Assembly: GCA_000751295.2 (NCBI GenBank)
Contig: CCMO02000001.1
Span: forward strand, 3,934,615-3,998,614
Length of the DNA stretch: 64,000 nucleotides
Origin: a bacterium YEK0313
GTDB lineage: Bacteria; Pseudomonadota; Alphaproteobacteria; Rhizobiales; Phreatobacteraceae
Direction of reading: 5' to 3'
Of the stretch, positions 1-9,467 are shown one piece after another. Positions within the stretch are counted from its first letter, which is position 1. Every line of letters begins with the position of its first letter. Made by a program: the position numbers and the translations under genes. The notes under the pieces were generated by a model. The model was not told the origin of the DNA. It saw nothing but the letters and a program-made list of their open reading frames with translations, and made no database searches.

Positions 1-288
1 GCCGGCATGGCCCATGGCGATGCCGTCCGTGACAGTGATGGTGCAGAATTCGCGCGGGGTGCCCTGGGCCGCCTCGACCCCCTTCTTGACCGCCTGCGCC
101 TGACGCATCAGCGCGATATTGCAGGGGGCGGCCTCGTTCCAGCAGGTGGCGACGCCGACGAAGGGCTGATGGATCTGCTTGCGCGACAGCCCCATCGCGT
201 AAAGGTAGGATCGGTGCGGGGCGCGTTGCGGCCCCTCGGTGACGTGCCGACTTGGCAGCCTGTTCTTGTCGAACGTGAATGGTGTCAT
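1..288 (-). CDS. ilvD: Dihydroxy-acid dehydratase (IlvD/Edd family), N-terminal part
   Basis: The first 96 codons of an IlvD/Edd-family dehydratase run off the left edge. IlvD converts 2,3-dihydroxy-acids to 2-oxo-acids in valine and isoleucine synthesis and carries an Fe-S cluster. Visible family marks are RAPHRSYLYAMGL (residues 22-34), ATCWNEAAPC (47-56, holding the first cluster cysteine C49) and TVTDGIAMGH (85-94). The ATG at 288 is preceded by a GGGGGCGAG stretch. The short N-terminus matches the longer-known bacterial IlvD form. Other family members (sugar-acid dehydratases) share these motifs, so the exact substrate is inferred. Confidence 0.88.
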   Translation of the reverse strand, partial: MTPFTFDKNRLPSRHVTEGPQRAPHRSYLYAMGLSRKQIHQPFVGVATCWNEAAPCNIALMRQAQAVKKGVEAAQGTPREFCTITVTDGIAMGHAG

Positions 289-586
289 CTCGCCCCCACG
301 AAGATGCATCGGCCGCCACCGGAATCCGGGAGCGCTTGAGCCTGTCCTGCCATCGTCCTGAGAGCTTGAATAGTCATGAACTCACGAGGCCACACATGCA
401 CGCAACCGGCCACTTGACGTAGCGCGTCCGTGGGAAATTTCGTCGCTTGGGGCTGTGGCGGGATTGGGGCGGAAAATGGTGAACCATCGGTGGCTTTCTC
501 AGCAGTTTATAAGTGTTGCAATCGAGACACATTCTGAGAAGACAGCCGATGCGACAACTTAGGATGGCAGGCTTGGCCGAGCCCGC
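289..586. other. Intergenic region without a recognised gene
   Basis: About 300 bp between the divergently ending neighbours (ilvD start at 288, DUF2459 gene stop at 587). It should contain the ilvD promoter. I see no convincing reading frame, RNA gene or strong terminator hairpin. Confidence 0.5.
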
Positions 587-1333
587 TCAGCGCGCCGCCA
601 CCGCCCCTGCTCGCAGGCGGAGGTCGAGAAACAGACCGGCCGGATAGACGGCCATGACCGGCGCATAGGGCAGGCCGGCCGCGGCCAGCGCCTCGCCAAC
701 CCAGTGATTGCACACCTTCAGGACCGAGAAGGTGCCGGTCGCCGCATAGAAGAGGCTCGGCCCATAGAGACCCTGCCCCAATTCCTGCGGCGCGCCCGCC
801 GCCGCCGCCGCCACCGCCGCATCGAGGAAGGCGGCGAGCCGCATGAAGCCCGGCCTGCCGAGCCTGAGGGCCAGCACGTCGGAATGGACGAAGATCTCCG
901 GCGCCGGCCGCGTCAGGCCGACCACATGCAGCACCGCCGCATTGCCGGGACGGAACAGGGCGCGCAGCGCGCTCAGCACCTGGACGTCGCCGACCGTCGG
1001 CGTCTCGCGGTAGAAGCGCGCTTCGCCCCAGCCGATCTCGACCGACGGATAGTCCCGGAACCGGTCGAGCACGGCGACGAGCCTGCCGAGCCCCTGGGCG
1101 TCGGCCGCCGCCTTGAGCGCCTCGCGCGGCAGTGCGATGCCGGAATGCCAGCCGTGGGAGACGACATGGATCGGCACGGAGGGCTCATCCGGCCGCGGCG
1201 GGTAGAGCGCCGGATCGCCGGCGCGCAAGGTCAGGCCGGCGACCAGCAGCAGGCCGACGCCAAGGCCGGCGACCGTCAGCATGGCCCGCCGAGCCGCGCT
1301 TCGGGCGAACCCGCGCGGCTGCGGCGGCGTCAT
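587..1333 (-). CDS. DUF2459 family membrane-anchored protein
   Basis: A 248-aa protein with one N-terminal hydrophobic segment (about residues 18-36), probably an anchor or uncleaved signal, followed by a periplasmic domain. The motifs HVVSHGWHSGIALP (56-69) and EIGWGEARFY (99-108) identify the DUF2459 family (also known from a model named after urease regions), whose function is unknown. No urease genes are nearby. Its ATG overlaps the stop of the upstream metallophosphoesterase (ATGA, 1330-1333), so the two are translationally coupled and belong to the valS transcript. The family call is firm and the function is open. Confidence 0.82.
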   Translation of the reverse strand: MTPPQPRGFARSAARRAMLTVAGLGVGLLLVAGLTLRAGDPALYPPRPDEPSVPIHVVSHGWHSGIALPREALKAAADAQGLGRLVAVLDRFRDYPSVEIGWGEARFYRETPTVGDVQVLSALRALFRPGNAAVLHVVGLTRPAPEIFVHSDVLALRLGRPGFMRLAAFLDAAVAAAAAGAPQELGQGLYGPSLFYAATGTFSVLKVCNHWVGEALAAAGLPYAPVMAVYPAGLFLDLRLRAGAVAAR

Positions 1334-2181
1334 GCTGCCTCCGCGACCAGGACCACCGTCACCACTTCCGGCGGCGCGAACAGCCTGAGCGGCAGCGCGC
1401 TGCAGCCGAGGCCGGCGCTGACGATCAGATGGCGCCGCCCGACCCGATGGTGGCCGTGTGCCAGCGCCCGGGGAATGCGGCTCGGCGGCATGCGCAGCGG
1501 CGGCAGGCCCGGCAGACGCACCTGGCCGGCGTGGATATGCCCCGCGAGCAGCACCGCGCCCTCGGGCAGGTCGTAGATGATGCCGGGATCGTGCGAGAGA
1601 ACCAGCTCGGCGCCGGCCGCGGCGGCGACCAGGCCCAGATCCGGCTCACCGTGCATGTCGTCGGCAAGGCCGACGACGCGCAGGACATCCGCGCCGATGG
1701 CGAAATGCGCCGTGCGGTTTTCCAGGACCGGGATGCCGGCCGTCTCGAAGGCAGCAGCGACGGCCTCCGCGCCATATTCGAGGTCGTGGTTGCCGAGCAC
1801 GGTCGCCATCGGCAGCGACCATCCGGCAAGCTCGGCCGCGATCGCCTCGGGCGGGATGCGGCCGCCGCCGAAGGTCATCATGTTCATGTGGTCGCCGCCG
1901 AGCAGCACGAGGTCGGGCGCGAGCGCCCTCACCTCCGCACCGATCGCGGCGAGCCGCCCGACATCCCCGGCATGCGAACCGAGATGCAGGTCCGAGAGAA
2001 AGACCACCGTGACGTCGCGCCCACGCCAGCCTGGCAGCGCCGCGCGGTAGCGGACATGCCGGTGCGCCGGCGCGCGGCTGAAGGCCGCCCAGAAGCCCTT
2101 GCCGCCCGAAGGGTCGGTGAAGGGCACGCGCACACCCCGGACGAAGCCCGCCGCCGATCGCTTCACCGCGCGGCGGGCCAT
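1330..2181 (-). CDS. Metallophosphoesterase, YkuE/YaeI type
   Basis: A 283-aa calcineurin-like phosphoesterase. All metal-binding motifs are present in order: SDLHLG (63-68), GGDHMN (95-100), GNHD (130-133), LSHDP (195-199) and GHIHAGQ (214-220). Homologues of this layout act at the membrane on phospholipids such as UDP-diacylglucosamine-like substrates; here the substrate is not determinable. The start lies 4 bp after the valS stop, and the gene overlaps the DUF2459 gene, so it is the middle gene of a three-gene unit. There is no obvious N-terminal membrane segment, only a basic N-terminus. Confidence 0.85.
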   Translation of the reverse strand: MARRAVKRSAAGFVRGVRVPFTDPSGGKGFWAAFSRAPAHRHVRYRAALPGWRGRDVTVVFLSDLHLGSHAGDVGRLAAIGAEVRALAPDLVLLGGDHMNMMTFGGGRIPPEAIAAELAGWSLPMATVLGNHDLEYGAEAVAAAFETAGIPVLENRTAHFAIGADVLRVVGLADDMHGEPDLGLVAAAAGAELVLSHDPGIIYDLPEGAVLLAGHIHAGQVRLPGLPPLRMPPSRIPRALAHGHHRVGRRHLIVSAGLGCSALPLRLFAPPEVVTVVLVAEAA

Positions 2182-2185
2182 CGGG

Positions 2186-4897
2186 TCAGCCGACCTCTTT
2201 CAGGCGCACCAGGGCCGCCTCGACCTTGGCCTTGCGCTCCGCCGCCTCCTCGCGCTTCTCGCGCTGCTCCTCGACCACCTCTTCGGCCGCGCGGGCCATG
2301 AAGTTGGCGTTGTTGAGCTTGGCGTCGCAGCGGGCAATGTCGCCTTCCGCCTCCTTCAGCGCCTTGGCGAGACGCTGGCTCTCGGCGGCGACGTCGATCA
2401 CGCCGGCCAGCGGCAGGGCGATGGTCTCGCCGCGCACGACGAGTTGCACCGATCCCTTCGGCGCCGCGGCCACCGAGCTGATCTCGGACAGGCGCGCCAG
2501 CCGGTTGAGCAGGTCGCCGTAGCGCTTCGCGCGGGCGACCGTCGCCTCGGACACGCCGACGAGCACGAGCGGCACCTGCGCGCCGGGGGCGACGTTCATT
2601 TCCGCGCGGACCGACCGGATCGCCTGGACGGTGTCGACCAGCCAGCCGATCTCGGCTTCGGCCTCGCCGTTTTCGAGACCTGCGAGCTGAGGCCAGGCGG
2701 CCAGCGCCAGAACGCCCTCGCGCGCCGGTCCCGCCTCCCCGGTCACCGACCAGAGCTCCTCGGTGATGAACGGCATGAACGGATGCAGCATCTTGAGGAT
2801 CTGGTCGAGTGTCCAGGCGGCGGTCGCGCGGATCTCGGCCTTGGCCTCCTCGTCCGCGCCGGTGAAGACGGGCTTGGCGAATTCCAGGAACCAGTCGCAG
2901 AACACGTTCCAGACGAAACGATAGACGGCGCCGGCCGCCTCGTTGAACTTGTAGGCGCCGATCGCCGCCTCGGTCTCGCCGATCGCCTTCGCGGTCTCTC
3001 CGACGATCCAGCGGGCGAGCGTCGAGCGCACGGCCGCCGGGTCGAAGCCGGCCACGCGCCGGCATTCGTTGATCTCGCAGAAGCGCGCCGCGTTCCACAG
3101 CTTGGTGGCGAAGTTCCGGTAGCCCTCGACGCGGCTGGTGGCGAGCTTGATGTCGCGGCCCTGGGCCGCCATGGCGGCCAGAGTGAAGCGCAGCGCGTCG
3201 GCGCCGAACTGATCGATGAGGTCGAGCGGGTCGATGACGTTGCCTTTCGACTTCGACATCTTGGCGCCCTTCTCGTCGCGGACGAGGGCGTGGATATAGA
3301 CCGTGTGGAACGGCTCCTCCTGCATGAAGTGCAGGCCCATCATCATCATCCGGGCGACCCAGAAGAAGATGATGTCGAAGCCGGTCACCAGCACGTCGGT
3401 CTGGTAGTAGCGCTTGAGCTCGGGGGTCTCATCCGGCCAGCCGAGCGTCGAGAACGGCCAGAGCGCGGAGGAGAACCAGGTGTCGAGCACGTCCTCGTCG
3501 CGCGTCAGCGCGGTCGGCGCGCCGTAGTGCTCGGCCGCCTCGGCCTCGGCTTCGGCCGCGGTCGGCGCCACGAAGACCCTGCCGTCCGGGCCGTACCAGG
3601 CCGGAATCTGGTGGCCCCACCAGAGCTGGCGCGACACGCACCAGGGCTGGATGTTCTCCATCCACTCGAAGAAGGTCTTTTCCCAGTTCTTGGGCACGAA
3701 GGCTGTCCGCCCCTCGCGCACCGCCTTGAGCGGCGCCTCGGCGAGCGTCTTGGCGTCGACATACCACTGGTCGGTGAGGAAGGGCTCGACCGGCACGCCG
3801 CCACGGTCGCCGTGCGGCACCATGTGCAGGTGGTCCTCGATCCTGGCCAGCAGGCCGCGCTCCTCCATCATGGCGACGATGCGCTTGCGCGCCTCGAACC
3901 GGTCGACGCCGTCGAGCGCCAGCACGGCTTCCAGATCCGCCCCTTCCGCGCCGGCGAGGAAGTCCTCGTTGCCGGCGAGCGCCAGCCGCGCCTCAACGTC
4001 GAAAATGTTGATCTGCGGCAGATTGTGGCGCTTGCCGACCTCGAAATCGTTGAAGTCGTGCGCCGGCGTGATCTTGACCGCTCCGGAGCCCTTTTCAGGA
4101 TCCGAATAGGCATCCGCGACGATCGGGATCAGCCGGCCGACCAGCGGCAGGCGCACATGCTTGCCGATATAGGGCTGCCAGCGCTCGTCGTCGGGATGCA
4201 CGGCCACCGCCGTGTCGCCCAGCATGGTCTCCGGCCGCGTGGTCGCGACCGTCACCTTGACCGCCGGGTCCTCGGCCAGCGGATAGTCGAAATACCAGAG
4301 CTTGCCGCGCATCTCCGTCTGCACCACCTCGAGGTCGGAGATGGCGGTCAGCAGCTTCGGGTCCCAGTTGACCAGCCGCTTGTCCTTGTAGATGAGGCCC
4401 TGGCGGTAAAGGTCGACGAAGACCTTGACGACCGCCTTGGACAGGCCCTCGTCCATGGTGAAGCGCTCGCGCGACCAGTCGCAGGACGCGCCGAGGCGCC
4501 TGAGCTGGTTGGTGATCGTCCCACCCGAGGTCTCCTTCCAGGCCCAGACCTCCTTCAGGAAGGCCTCGCGCCCCATCGTCCGGCGATCGGTGCGGTTCTC
4601 GCTCGCGAGCTTGCGCTCGACCACCATCTGCGTCGCGATGCCCGCATGGTCGGTGCCGGGCTGCCACAGCACGTCCTTGCCGCGCATGCGCTCATAGCGG
4701 CACAGCACGTCCTGCAGCGTGTTGTTGAGGGCGTGGCCCATATGCAGCGAGCCCGTCACGTTCGGCGGCGGGATGACGATGCAGAACGGTTCGGCGGCTA
4801 CACGCTCGGGCCGGCCGGCGCGGAAGGCCTCGGCCTTCTCCCAGACGGCCGACATACGGGCTTCGATGTCTTTCGGCGTGTAAGTCTTCTCGAGCAT
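2186..4897 (-). CDS. valS: Valyl-tRNA synthetase
   Basis: A 903-aa class Ia aminoacyl-tRNA synthetase charging tRNA-Val. It shows the HIGH-type motif HMGH (52-55), the KMSKS loop (546-550), the long CP1 editing insertion between them, and a C-terminal charged coiled-coil arm (about the last 60 residues) typical of ValS. The start at 4897 gives the family N-terminus MLEKTYTPKDIEARM. In-frame starts further upstream (4939, 4990) add a non-conserved extension and lack a better ribosome site. It lies in the alphaproteobacterial neighbourhood with popZ, a tolC homologue and pcm, but an MFS gene is inserted next to it. Confidence 0.97.
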   Translation of the reverse strand: MLEKTYTPKDIEARMSAVWEKAEAFRAGRPERVAAEPFCIVIPPPNVTGSLHMGHALNNTLQDVLCRYERMRGKDVLWQPGTDHAGIATQMVVERKLASENRTDRRTMGREAFLKEVWAWKETSGGTITNQLRRLGASCDWSRERFTMDEGLSKAVVKVFVDLYRQGLIYKDKRLVNWDPKLLTAISDLEVVQTEMRGKLWYFDYPLAEDPAVKVTVATTRPETMLGDTAVAVHPDDERWQPYIGKHVRLPLVGRLIPIVADAYSDPEKGSGAVKITPAHDFNDFEVGKRHNLPQINIFDVEARLALAGNEDFLAGAEGADLEAVLALDGVDRFEARKRIVAMMEERGLLARIEDHLHMVPHGDRGGVPVEPFLTDQWYVDAKTLAEAPLKAVREGRTAFVPKNWEKTFFEWMENIQPWCVSRQLWWGHQIPAWYGPDGRVFVAPTAAEAEAEAAEHYGAPTALTRDEDVLDTWFSSALWPFSTLGWPDETPELKRYYQTDVLVTGFDIIFFWVARMMMMGLHFMQEEPFHTVYIHALVRDEKGAKMSKSKGNVIDPLDLIDQFGADALRFTLAAMAAQGRDIKLATSRVEGYRNFATKLWNAARFCEINECRRVAGFDPAAVRSTLARWIVGETAKAIGETEAAIGAYKFNEAAGAVYRFVWNVFCDWFLEFAKPVFTGADEEAKAEIRATAAWTLDQILKMLHPFMPFITEELWSVTGEAGPAREGVLALAAWPQLAGLENGEAEAEIGWLVDTVQAIRSVRAEMNVAPGAQVPLVLVGVSEATVARAKRYGDLLNRLARLSEISSVAAAPKGSVQLVVRGETIALPLAGVIDVAAESQRLAKALKEAEGDIARCDAKLNNANFMARAAEEVVEEQREKREEAAERKAKVEAALVRLKEVG

Positions 4898-5076
4898 GGC
4901 GCTTTTTCGGTTTGCGGTCTTGAGCGGGATCGCCGTCATATAGGCAGTCGGGGCGGATAGCGGGACCCTCGGGACCCGGGCAGCGCACAAAGCCGCTCCA
5001 AACGCGCCCTGTCAACATTTCTGCCATGCGCCCTTGCGCCTTGCCGCATTGCACAGGCGGACCGCATAGCTTGGCG

Positions 5077-6291
5077 ATGACGACAATGCTGGCCGAAGAT
5101 GCGAGCCCGGACACGGTGCCCTGGCGGGCCCTGCTCCTGCTCGGAGCCACCTCCTTCGCCTCCTCCGCGGCGCTGCGTTTCTGCGATCCGCTGCTGCCGA
5201 CGCTCGCCCACGCCTTCGATACGACGCCCGGCCGCGCGGCCATCGTCATCACCGCCTATGCCGTCTCCTATGGCGGCTTCCAGCTGGTCACCGGGCCGCT
5301 CGGCGACCGCTACGGCAAGGTGCGCATGGTGCAGGTCGGCGCCATCCTGAGCGGCCTCTTCACGCTCGCCTGCGCCTTCGCGGCCAGCATCGAGCAGATC
5401 GCGCTGCTGCGTCTGTTCGCCGGCCTCAGCGGCGCGGCGATCATTCCCAACTGCATCGCCTTCATCGGCGACACGATTCCCTTCGCCCAGCGCCAGGCGG
5501 TGCTCGCCCGCTACATGGTCTTCACGAGCTTCGGCGCGATCAGCGGCCAGGCCATCGGCGGCATCCTGGCCGACGCGCTCGGCTGGCAATCCGTCTTCAT
5601 CATGGCCGGCGCCTTCCTGGTCATTGCCGGCACCGTACTCGTCGTCCAGCAGCGATCGAACGCCGTGCTCTCGCGCCGCCAGCCGGTGCCTTCGGGCGGC
5701 ATGCGCGGCTCGCTCGCCGAGATGGCGGCGCTGCGCAAGCGGCCCTATGCCCGCGTCGTGCTGTCGGCGGTGACGCTCGAAGCCATTCTGTTCTACGGCA
5801 CCTTCACCTTTCTCGGCGCGCATCTGCGCCAGGCCTACGGCATCAGCTACACGACGATCGGCGCCATGACCGCGCTCAGCGCCGCCGGCGCCGCGGCCTA
5901 TTCGTGGGCCGCGCCGTTTCTGCTTGGCCGCCTCGGCGAGCGCGCGACGCTCGGCATGGCCTCCATATTCCTTGCCGTCAGCTTCGGCCTGCTGGCGCTG
6001 AGCCCGCCACTCTGGCTCATCGCGGCGGCCATCGCCATCGGCGGTTTCGGCTTCGTGCTCCTGCACAATCCGCTGCAGACCAACGCCACCCAGATGACGC
6101 CGGACGCGCGCGGCGCCGGCATCGCCGCCTTTGCCTTCTGCTTCTTTGCCGGCCAGACGGCTGGCGTCGCCCTGTGCAGCGTCGTGTTCGACCGGTTCGG
6201 CGCCCAGCCCCTCTTCGCCGCGGCGGCGCTGCTGCTGCCGGTCCTCGTCTTCTGGTTCCGGGCCGGACTGGCGCGCACCAGGCCCGTCTGA
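5077..6291 (+). CDS. MFS transporter, probable drug/solute exporter
   Basis: A 404-aa major facilitator with 12 predicted hydrophobic segments. The loop 2-3 signature is seen as GPLGDRYGKVRM (around residues 70-81), and the first half matches the drug:H+ antiporter (DHA) style. The ATG at 5077 is chosen because the preceding in-frame 17 residues are not conserved-looking. It is transcribed opposite to valS and converges on popZ; no regulator adjoins it. Substrate cannot be read from sequence. Confidence 0.83.
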   Translation: MTTMLAEDASPDTVPWRALLLLGATSFASSAALRFCDPLLPTLAHAFDTTPGRAAIVITAYAVSYGGFQLVTGPLGDRYGKVRMVQVGAILSGLFTLACAFAASIEQIALLRLFAGLSGAAIIPNCIAFIGDTIPFAQRQAVLARYMVFTSFGAISGQAIGGILADALGWQSVFIMAGAFLVIAGTVLVVQQRSNAVLSRRQPVPSGGMRGSLAEMAALRKRPYARVVLSAVTLEAILFYGTFTFLGAHLRQAYGISYTTIGAMTALSAAGAAAYSWAAPFLLGRLGERATLGMASIFLAVSFGLLALSPPLWLIAAAIAIGGFGFVLLHNPLQTNATQMTPDARGAGIAAFAFCFFAGQTAGVALCSVVFDRFGAQPLFAAAALLLPVLVFWFRAGLARTRPV

Positions 6292-6317
6292 GGCCGCCAG
6301 GGTCTCAAGCCGCAGCC

Positions 6318-6347
6318 AAAGAAAAAGGGCGCCCGCACGGGGCGCCC
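6318..6347 (-). terminator. Rho-independent terminator behind the popZ homologue
   Basis: Stem GGGCGCCC (6327-6334) pairs with GGGCGCCC (6340-6347) around a 5-nt loop. On the minus strand it is followed by TTTTTCTTT (6326-6318). It would end transcription coming from the popZ homologue; the run of A on the plus side makes it directional. Confidence 0.8.
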
Positions 6348-6370
6348 CGGACCGTCGCGGTGAATGGGTC

Positions 6371-7050
6371 TCAGCGGCCGCCGCGCGAGACGCGCTCGAT
6401 CTCGGCGCGCACCAGGCGCTCGACCAACTGCGGCAGGTTGTCGTCGAGCCAGGTCTTCAGCATCGGCCGCAGCATCTCCTTGACCAGGTCCTCGATAGTC
6501 CGGGCATTGTTCGAGAGGATCGTGTTGGCCAGCGAGCCGAAGGCGGCCCCGACGGCGGCATGAGCCTGCGAGGACAGGAGCGGGTCGGTCGGCGCAAGAG
6601 CCTCGACCGCCGGCGCGCGCTGCGGCTCGGGCGTGTCGAGGAACTCGATGTCGGCCCGGCGCGCCACCGGCTTGATCATGCCCACGGCCTCAACGACCGC
6701 ATCGTCCTTGCTGAGATCGAGAATATCGGGTTCGGGCGCCTTTTCGGCCTTGGCCGCCTCGGGCTTGGCGGCGGCGGGCGCCGGCATCGGCACCACGACC
6801 GGCGCGGCCGGGCCCCGCTCGGGCTCGGCCGCCTGCATGGCGTCGAAATCGGCCAGCAGCGCGTCGATGTCGTCCTGCGATTTCTGGCGGCGGTCGGCGC
6901 GGCGGCAGCCGGCGCGGGCTGGGCGGGCGGCGGCACGACGGCGACCTTGGGCGCGGCCGGCTTGGGCGGCTCGTCGTCCGCAATGATCCGGCGGATCGAA
7001 GCCAGGATCTCCTCCATCGACGGTTCGTTAGCCTTGGCTGCCTGAGACAT
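6371..7050 (-). pseudogene. popZ: PopZ/DUF2497 family polar organiser, frameshifted
   Basis: PopZ-type proteins make polar scaffolds that tether ParB and the chromosome origin. The N-terminal block (MSQAAKANEPSMEEILASIR, start 7050, with AAGGGG upstream) and the C-terminal block (VKEMLRPMLKTWLDDNLPQL, then a basic tail ending at 6371) are both well preserved, as is the middle peptide SQDDIDALLADFDAM. They lie in different frames. Reading must slip by -1 within roughly 6880-6915 (about one base missing). No slippery heptamer is visible there. The upstream neighbour is the tolC homologue, and a terminator follows. It is either a real loss of function, two proteins, or a single-base sequencing error. 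Confidence 0.82.
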
Positions 7051-7230
7051 CGCCGTCACCCCTTTTACTCACCGCGTGGCGCCGGACCATCTCCCCTTGG
7101 GATCTTAAGGAGAATCGCCACGAATCAACTGCAGTGACTATGCACCGCGGGAGCCGTCAGGGCTAACGGCTCCATTGACCATCCACAAACAAGATGTCGG
7201 CCATGTAAAAGGGTGCCGCAGGCGTTGCGG

Positions 7231-8640
7231 TTACCGACCGTCCGGCGTGCGCACGCCCAGCCAGAGATCGCGGACCTGCTGATAGTGCTGGGTCGGATCG
7301 AAGACCTCGGTATGCAGCGCCAGGCGCGAGGCGTTGAGCCGGCCCATGGCGGCGAGCACCGAATAGGACAGCACCACGCGGTCACGCTGAGCCTGCACCA
7401 GGGCGACACGCGCCGTGAACAGGTTTTGCGTCGCGTTCAGCACGTCGATGATCGTACGCTGGCCGACCTTGTACTCCTCGCGGATGCCGTTGACCGCGAT
7501 GGTCTGGGCACGCACCTGCTCTTCGGCCGCCTGGATCTGGGCGCGGGCGGCCTGCAGCGCGGCCCAGGATTGGACCACCGCCTGACGGACGCTGGCCGTC
7601 GCCGTCTCGATCTGGATGCGGCGCTGGCCATGGGTTTCCTTGGCCGCGCGGATGGTCGCGTAGTCGCGGCCGCCATTCGCGAAGATGGGAATGGTCAGCG
7701 TCGCGCCGATGCTGGCCGAGGACACCTGGTAGGCCTGGGTCTGGTCGGCCCCGCGGAACAGGCTCGCGCTGATGCCGAGCGTCGGGTAGAGCGCCGATTC
7801 GGCAATGCGGACCTGCAGCAGCGAAGCGTCGGCGCCGTGCCGGGCGCCGCGGATGGCGGGATGCTCGGACTGGCCGGACATGACCGCCGCGTCGAGGGTG
7901 CGCGGCAGCAGCCGCTCGACCGTGCGCGCCGGATTGAGCCGGCCTGGCTGGATGCCGACCTGCTGCATGTAGACGGCGCGCGAATTGGCGAGATCCGATT
8001 CGGCGGCGCTCTGGGTCGCAAGCGCGCCCTGGAGCGACGATTCGGCGAGCGCCACGTCGGTGCGCGTCACCTCGCCCACCGCGAAGCGGTCGCGGGTCGC
8101 GCGGAGCTGCTCGCGGAAGACTTCGACGGCGCGCTTGCGCAGGTCGAGGGTCGCCTGCTCGCGCAGCACGTTCATATGGGCCGTGGCGGAGGCCAGCAGC
8201 ACCGTCTGCTCGCTGTTGCGCAGCGTCTCGCGTGCCACCATCACGTTCTGATCGGCCTGCCGCACGCTGTTGGCGGTGCGGTTGCCGTCATAGATGGTCT
8301 GGGTTGCGGTCAGCGTCGCCGAGCGCGGAAAGGACCGCGTTGAGGCGTGAAAGGGCGGCTGGCCGCGGACACTGCCGGAGCCAGCCTCGCTGTACTCGCC
8401 CGATGCGGTGATCGTGGCGGTCACCGATGGCCGATAGCCCGACAGGGCGGCGGGCACGCCTTCATTGGCCACCCGGACGCCCGCACGCGCGGCGTTGAGG
8501 TCCGGATTGTTCCGGTAGGCCTGGATCAGTGTCTGGTCGATGGACTGCGCCCGCGCGGCAACGGGAGACAATAGCGGGCCGAGAATCGCGACGGCCAAAG
8601 CCGCCGCGGAGCCTACACGGTCAAACGTGGCTCCGATCAT
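7231..8640 (-). CDS. tolC: TolC-family outer-membrane channel protein
   Basis: A 469-aa TolC-family protein, the outer-membrane duct of type I secretion and efflux systems. A signal peptide ends near residue 31 (VAARA before QSIDQ). Two repeated halves carry the family pattern: a first repeat starting at ALIQAYRNNPDL-like LIQAYRNNPDLNAARAGV (38-55), a second in the C-terminal half, and the EEYKVGQRTIIDVLNAT region. The ATG at 8640 has AGGTG 7 nt upstream; more distal in-frame codons would extend into the intergenic promoter area. The inner-membrane partners are not adjacent. The order pcm-tolC-popZ-valS is typical of Rhizobiales. Confidence 0.9.
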   Translation of the reverse strand: MIGATFDRVGSAAALAVAILGPLLSPVAARAQSIDQTLIQAYRNNPDLNAARAGVRVANEGVPAALSGYRPSVTATITASGEYSEAGSGSVRGQPPFHASTRSFPRSATLTATQTIYDGNRTANSVRQADQNVMVARETLRNSEQTVLLASATAHMNVLREQATLDLRKRAVEVFREQLRATRDRFAVGEVTRTDVALAESSLQGALATQSAAESDLANSRAVYMQQVGIQPGRLNPARTVERLLPRTLDAAVMSGQSEHPAIRGARHGADASLLQVRIAESALYPTLGISASLFRGADQTQAYQVSSASIGATLTIPIFANGGRDYATIRAAKETHGQRRIQIETATASVRQAVVQSWAALQAARAQIQAAEEQVRAQTIAVNGIREEYKVGQRTIIDVLNATQNLFTARVALVQAQRDRVVLSYSVLAAMGRLNASRLALHTEVFDPTQHYQQVRDLWLGVRTPDGR

Positions 8641-8801
8641 GTGTAACACCTGCTTCGTGGCGTTACCCTGGACGATCCGCCACGACCCAGGGCACTTCAA
8701 GAGCACATTCGATAGCCGCTCCGGGACGGTTAAGAAAGCCCCACCGCGGGAAAACGGCCTTTTAGGTGGGGAGTGGGACGCGAATGCCACACTCCCGTCA
8801 A

Positions 8802-9467
8802 TCAAAAGACGAAACCGCGAACCACCGCAAAGCCAGGCAGCGGCGGGATCGCCGCGTCGAAAACCGGGCGCGTGCTGATCTCCTGTCCGATGCGGGTGTG
8901 GACGAGGCATTTCGCCGCGCGGCCGGTGCCGACCACCGCGACCAGCCGGCCGCCATCCTTCAACTGATCGAACAGAGTCTGGGGCACGGATTCGACCGCG
9001 CCCTCCAGCACGATCACGTCATAGGGCCCGTTCCCGGGCGCGCCGGCGGCCAGCGGGCCGGCATGCACCGTGACATTCGCCTTGCCGCCAAGCGCCTCGC
9101 GGGCCGCGGCGGCCAGCGTCTCGTCCTCCTCGACCGCGACGATGGCGCCGGCGAAGCCGGCGAGCACCGCGGCCGAATAGCCGGTGGCGACACCGATATC
9201 GAGCACCTTGTCCTCGGAGCGAATTTCCGCCGCATGCAGCATCTTGGCGAGAATCATCGGCTCGATCAGGTAGCGCGCCGACTTGCCCGCCGAAGCCTCG
9301 CTCACCGCGATGTCGTCGTCGATATAGGCCAGCTCCCGGCGCGCCGCCGGCACGAAATCCTCGCGCGGCACCGCCATCAGGGCGGCCACGATGCGGCCGT
9401 CGGTCACATCGTTCACCCGAATCTGCGTGTCGACCATGGTCCGGCGCGCGTGCGCAAAATCGATCAT
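8802..9467 (-). CDS. pcm: Protein-L-isoaspartate O-methyltransferase family protein
   Basis: A 221-aa SAM-dependent methyltransferase of the PCMT family. Enzymes of this family methylate isoaspartyl residues in damaged proteins. Motif I is seen as KVLDIGVATGYSAAVLAGFAG, shortened here to VLDIGVATGYSAAVL (about 79-93). The N-terminus ARRTMVDTQIRVNDVTD is the alphaproteobacterial variant. The start at 9467 has AAGGG 8 nt upstream. It is upstream of the tolC homologue with a 160-bp gap. The alphaproteobacterial paralogues differ from E. coli Pcm in the central motif, so the exact activity is not certain. Confidence 0.85.
   Translation of the reverse strand: MIDFAHARRTMVDTQIRVNDVTDGRIVAALMAVPREDFVPAARRELAYIDDDIAVSEASAGKSARYLIEPMILAKMLHAAEIRSEDKVLDIGVATGYSAAVLAGFAGAIVAVEEDETLAAAAREALGGKANVTVHAGPLAAGAPGNGPYDVIVLEGAVESVPQTLFDQLKDGGRLVAVVGTGRAAKCLVHTRIGQEISTRPVFDAAIPPLPGFAVVRGFVF

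Noticed and set aside
2099..4960. Very long open frame antisense to valS (over 900 codons), plus similar long antisense frames over other GC-rich genes
   Set aside because: High-GC codon bias keeps antisense frames open; the products are Arg/Gly/His-rich with no family motif, while valS on the other strand is unmistakable.
6880..6915. Programmed -1 frameshift in the popZ homologue
   Set aside because: No X-XXY-YYZ slippery heptamer or following pseudoknot-like stem is seen; PopZ proteins are not known to use recoding.
7149..7174. Hairpin GGAGCCGT/ACGGCTCC between the popZ homologue and tolC as a terminator
   Set aside because: Good stem but no T-run on either strand; could be a processing or pause site, not supportable as a terminator.
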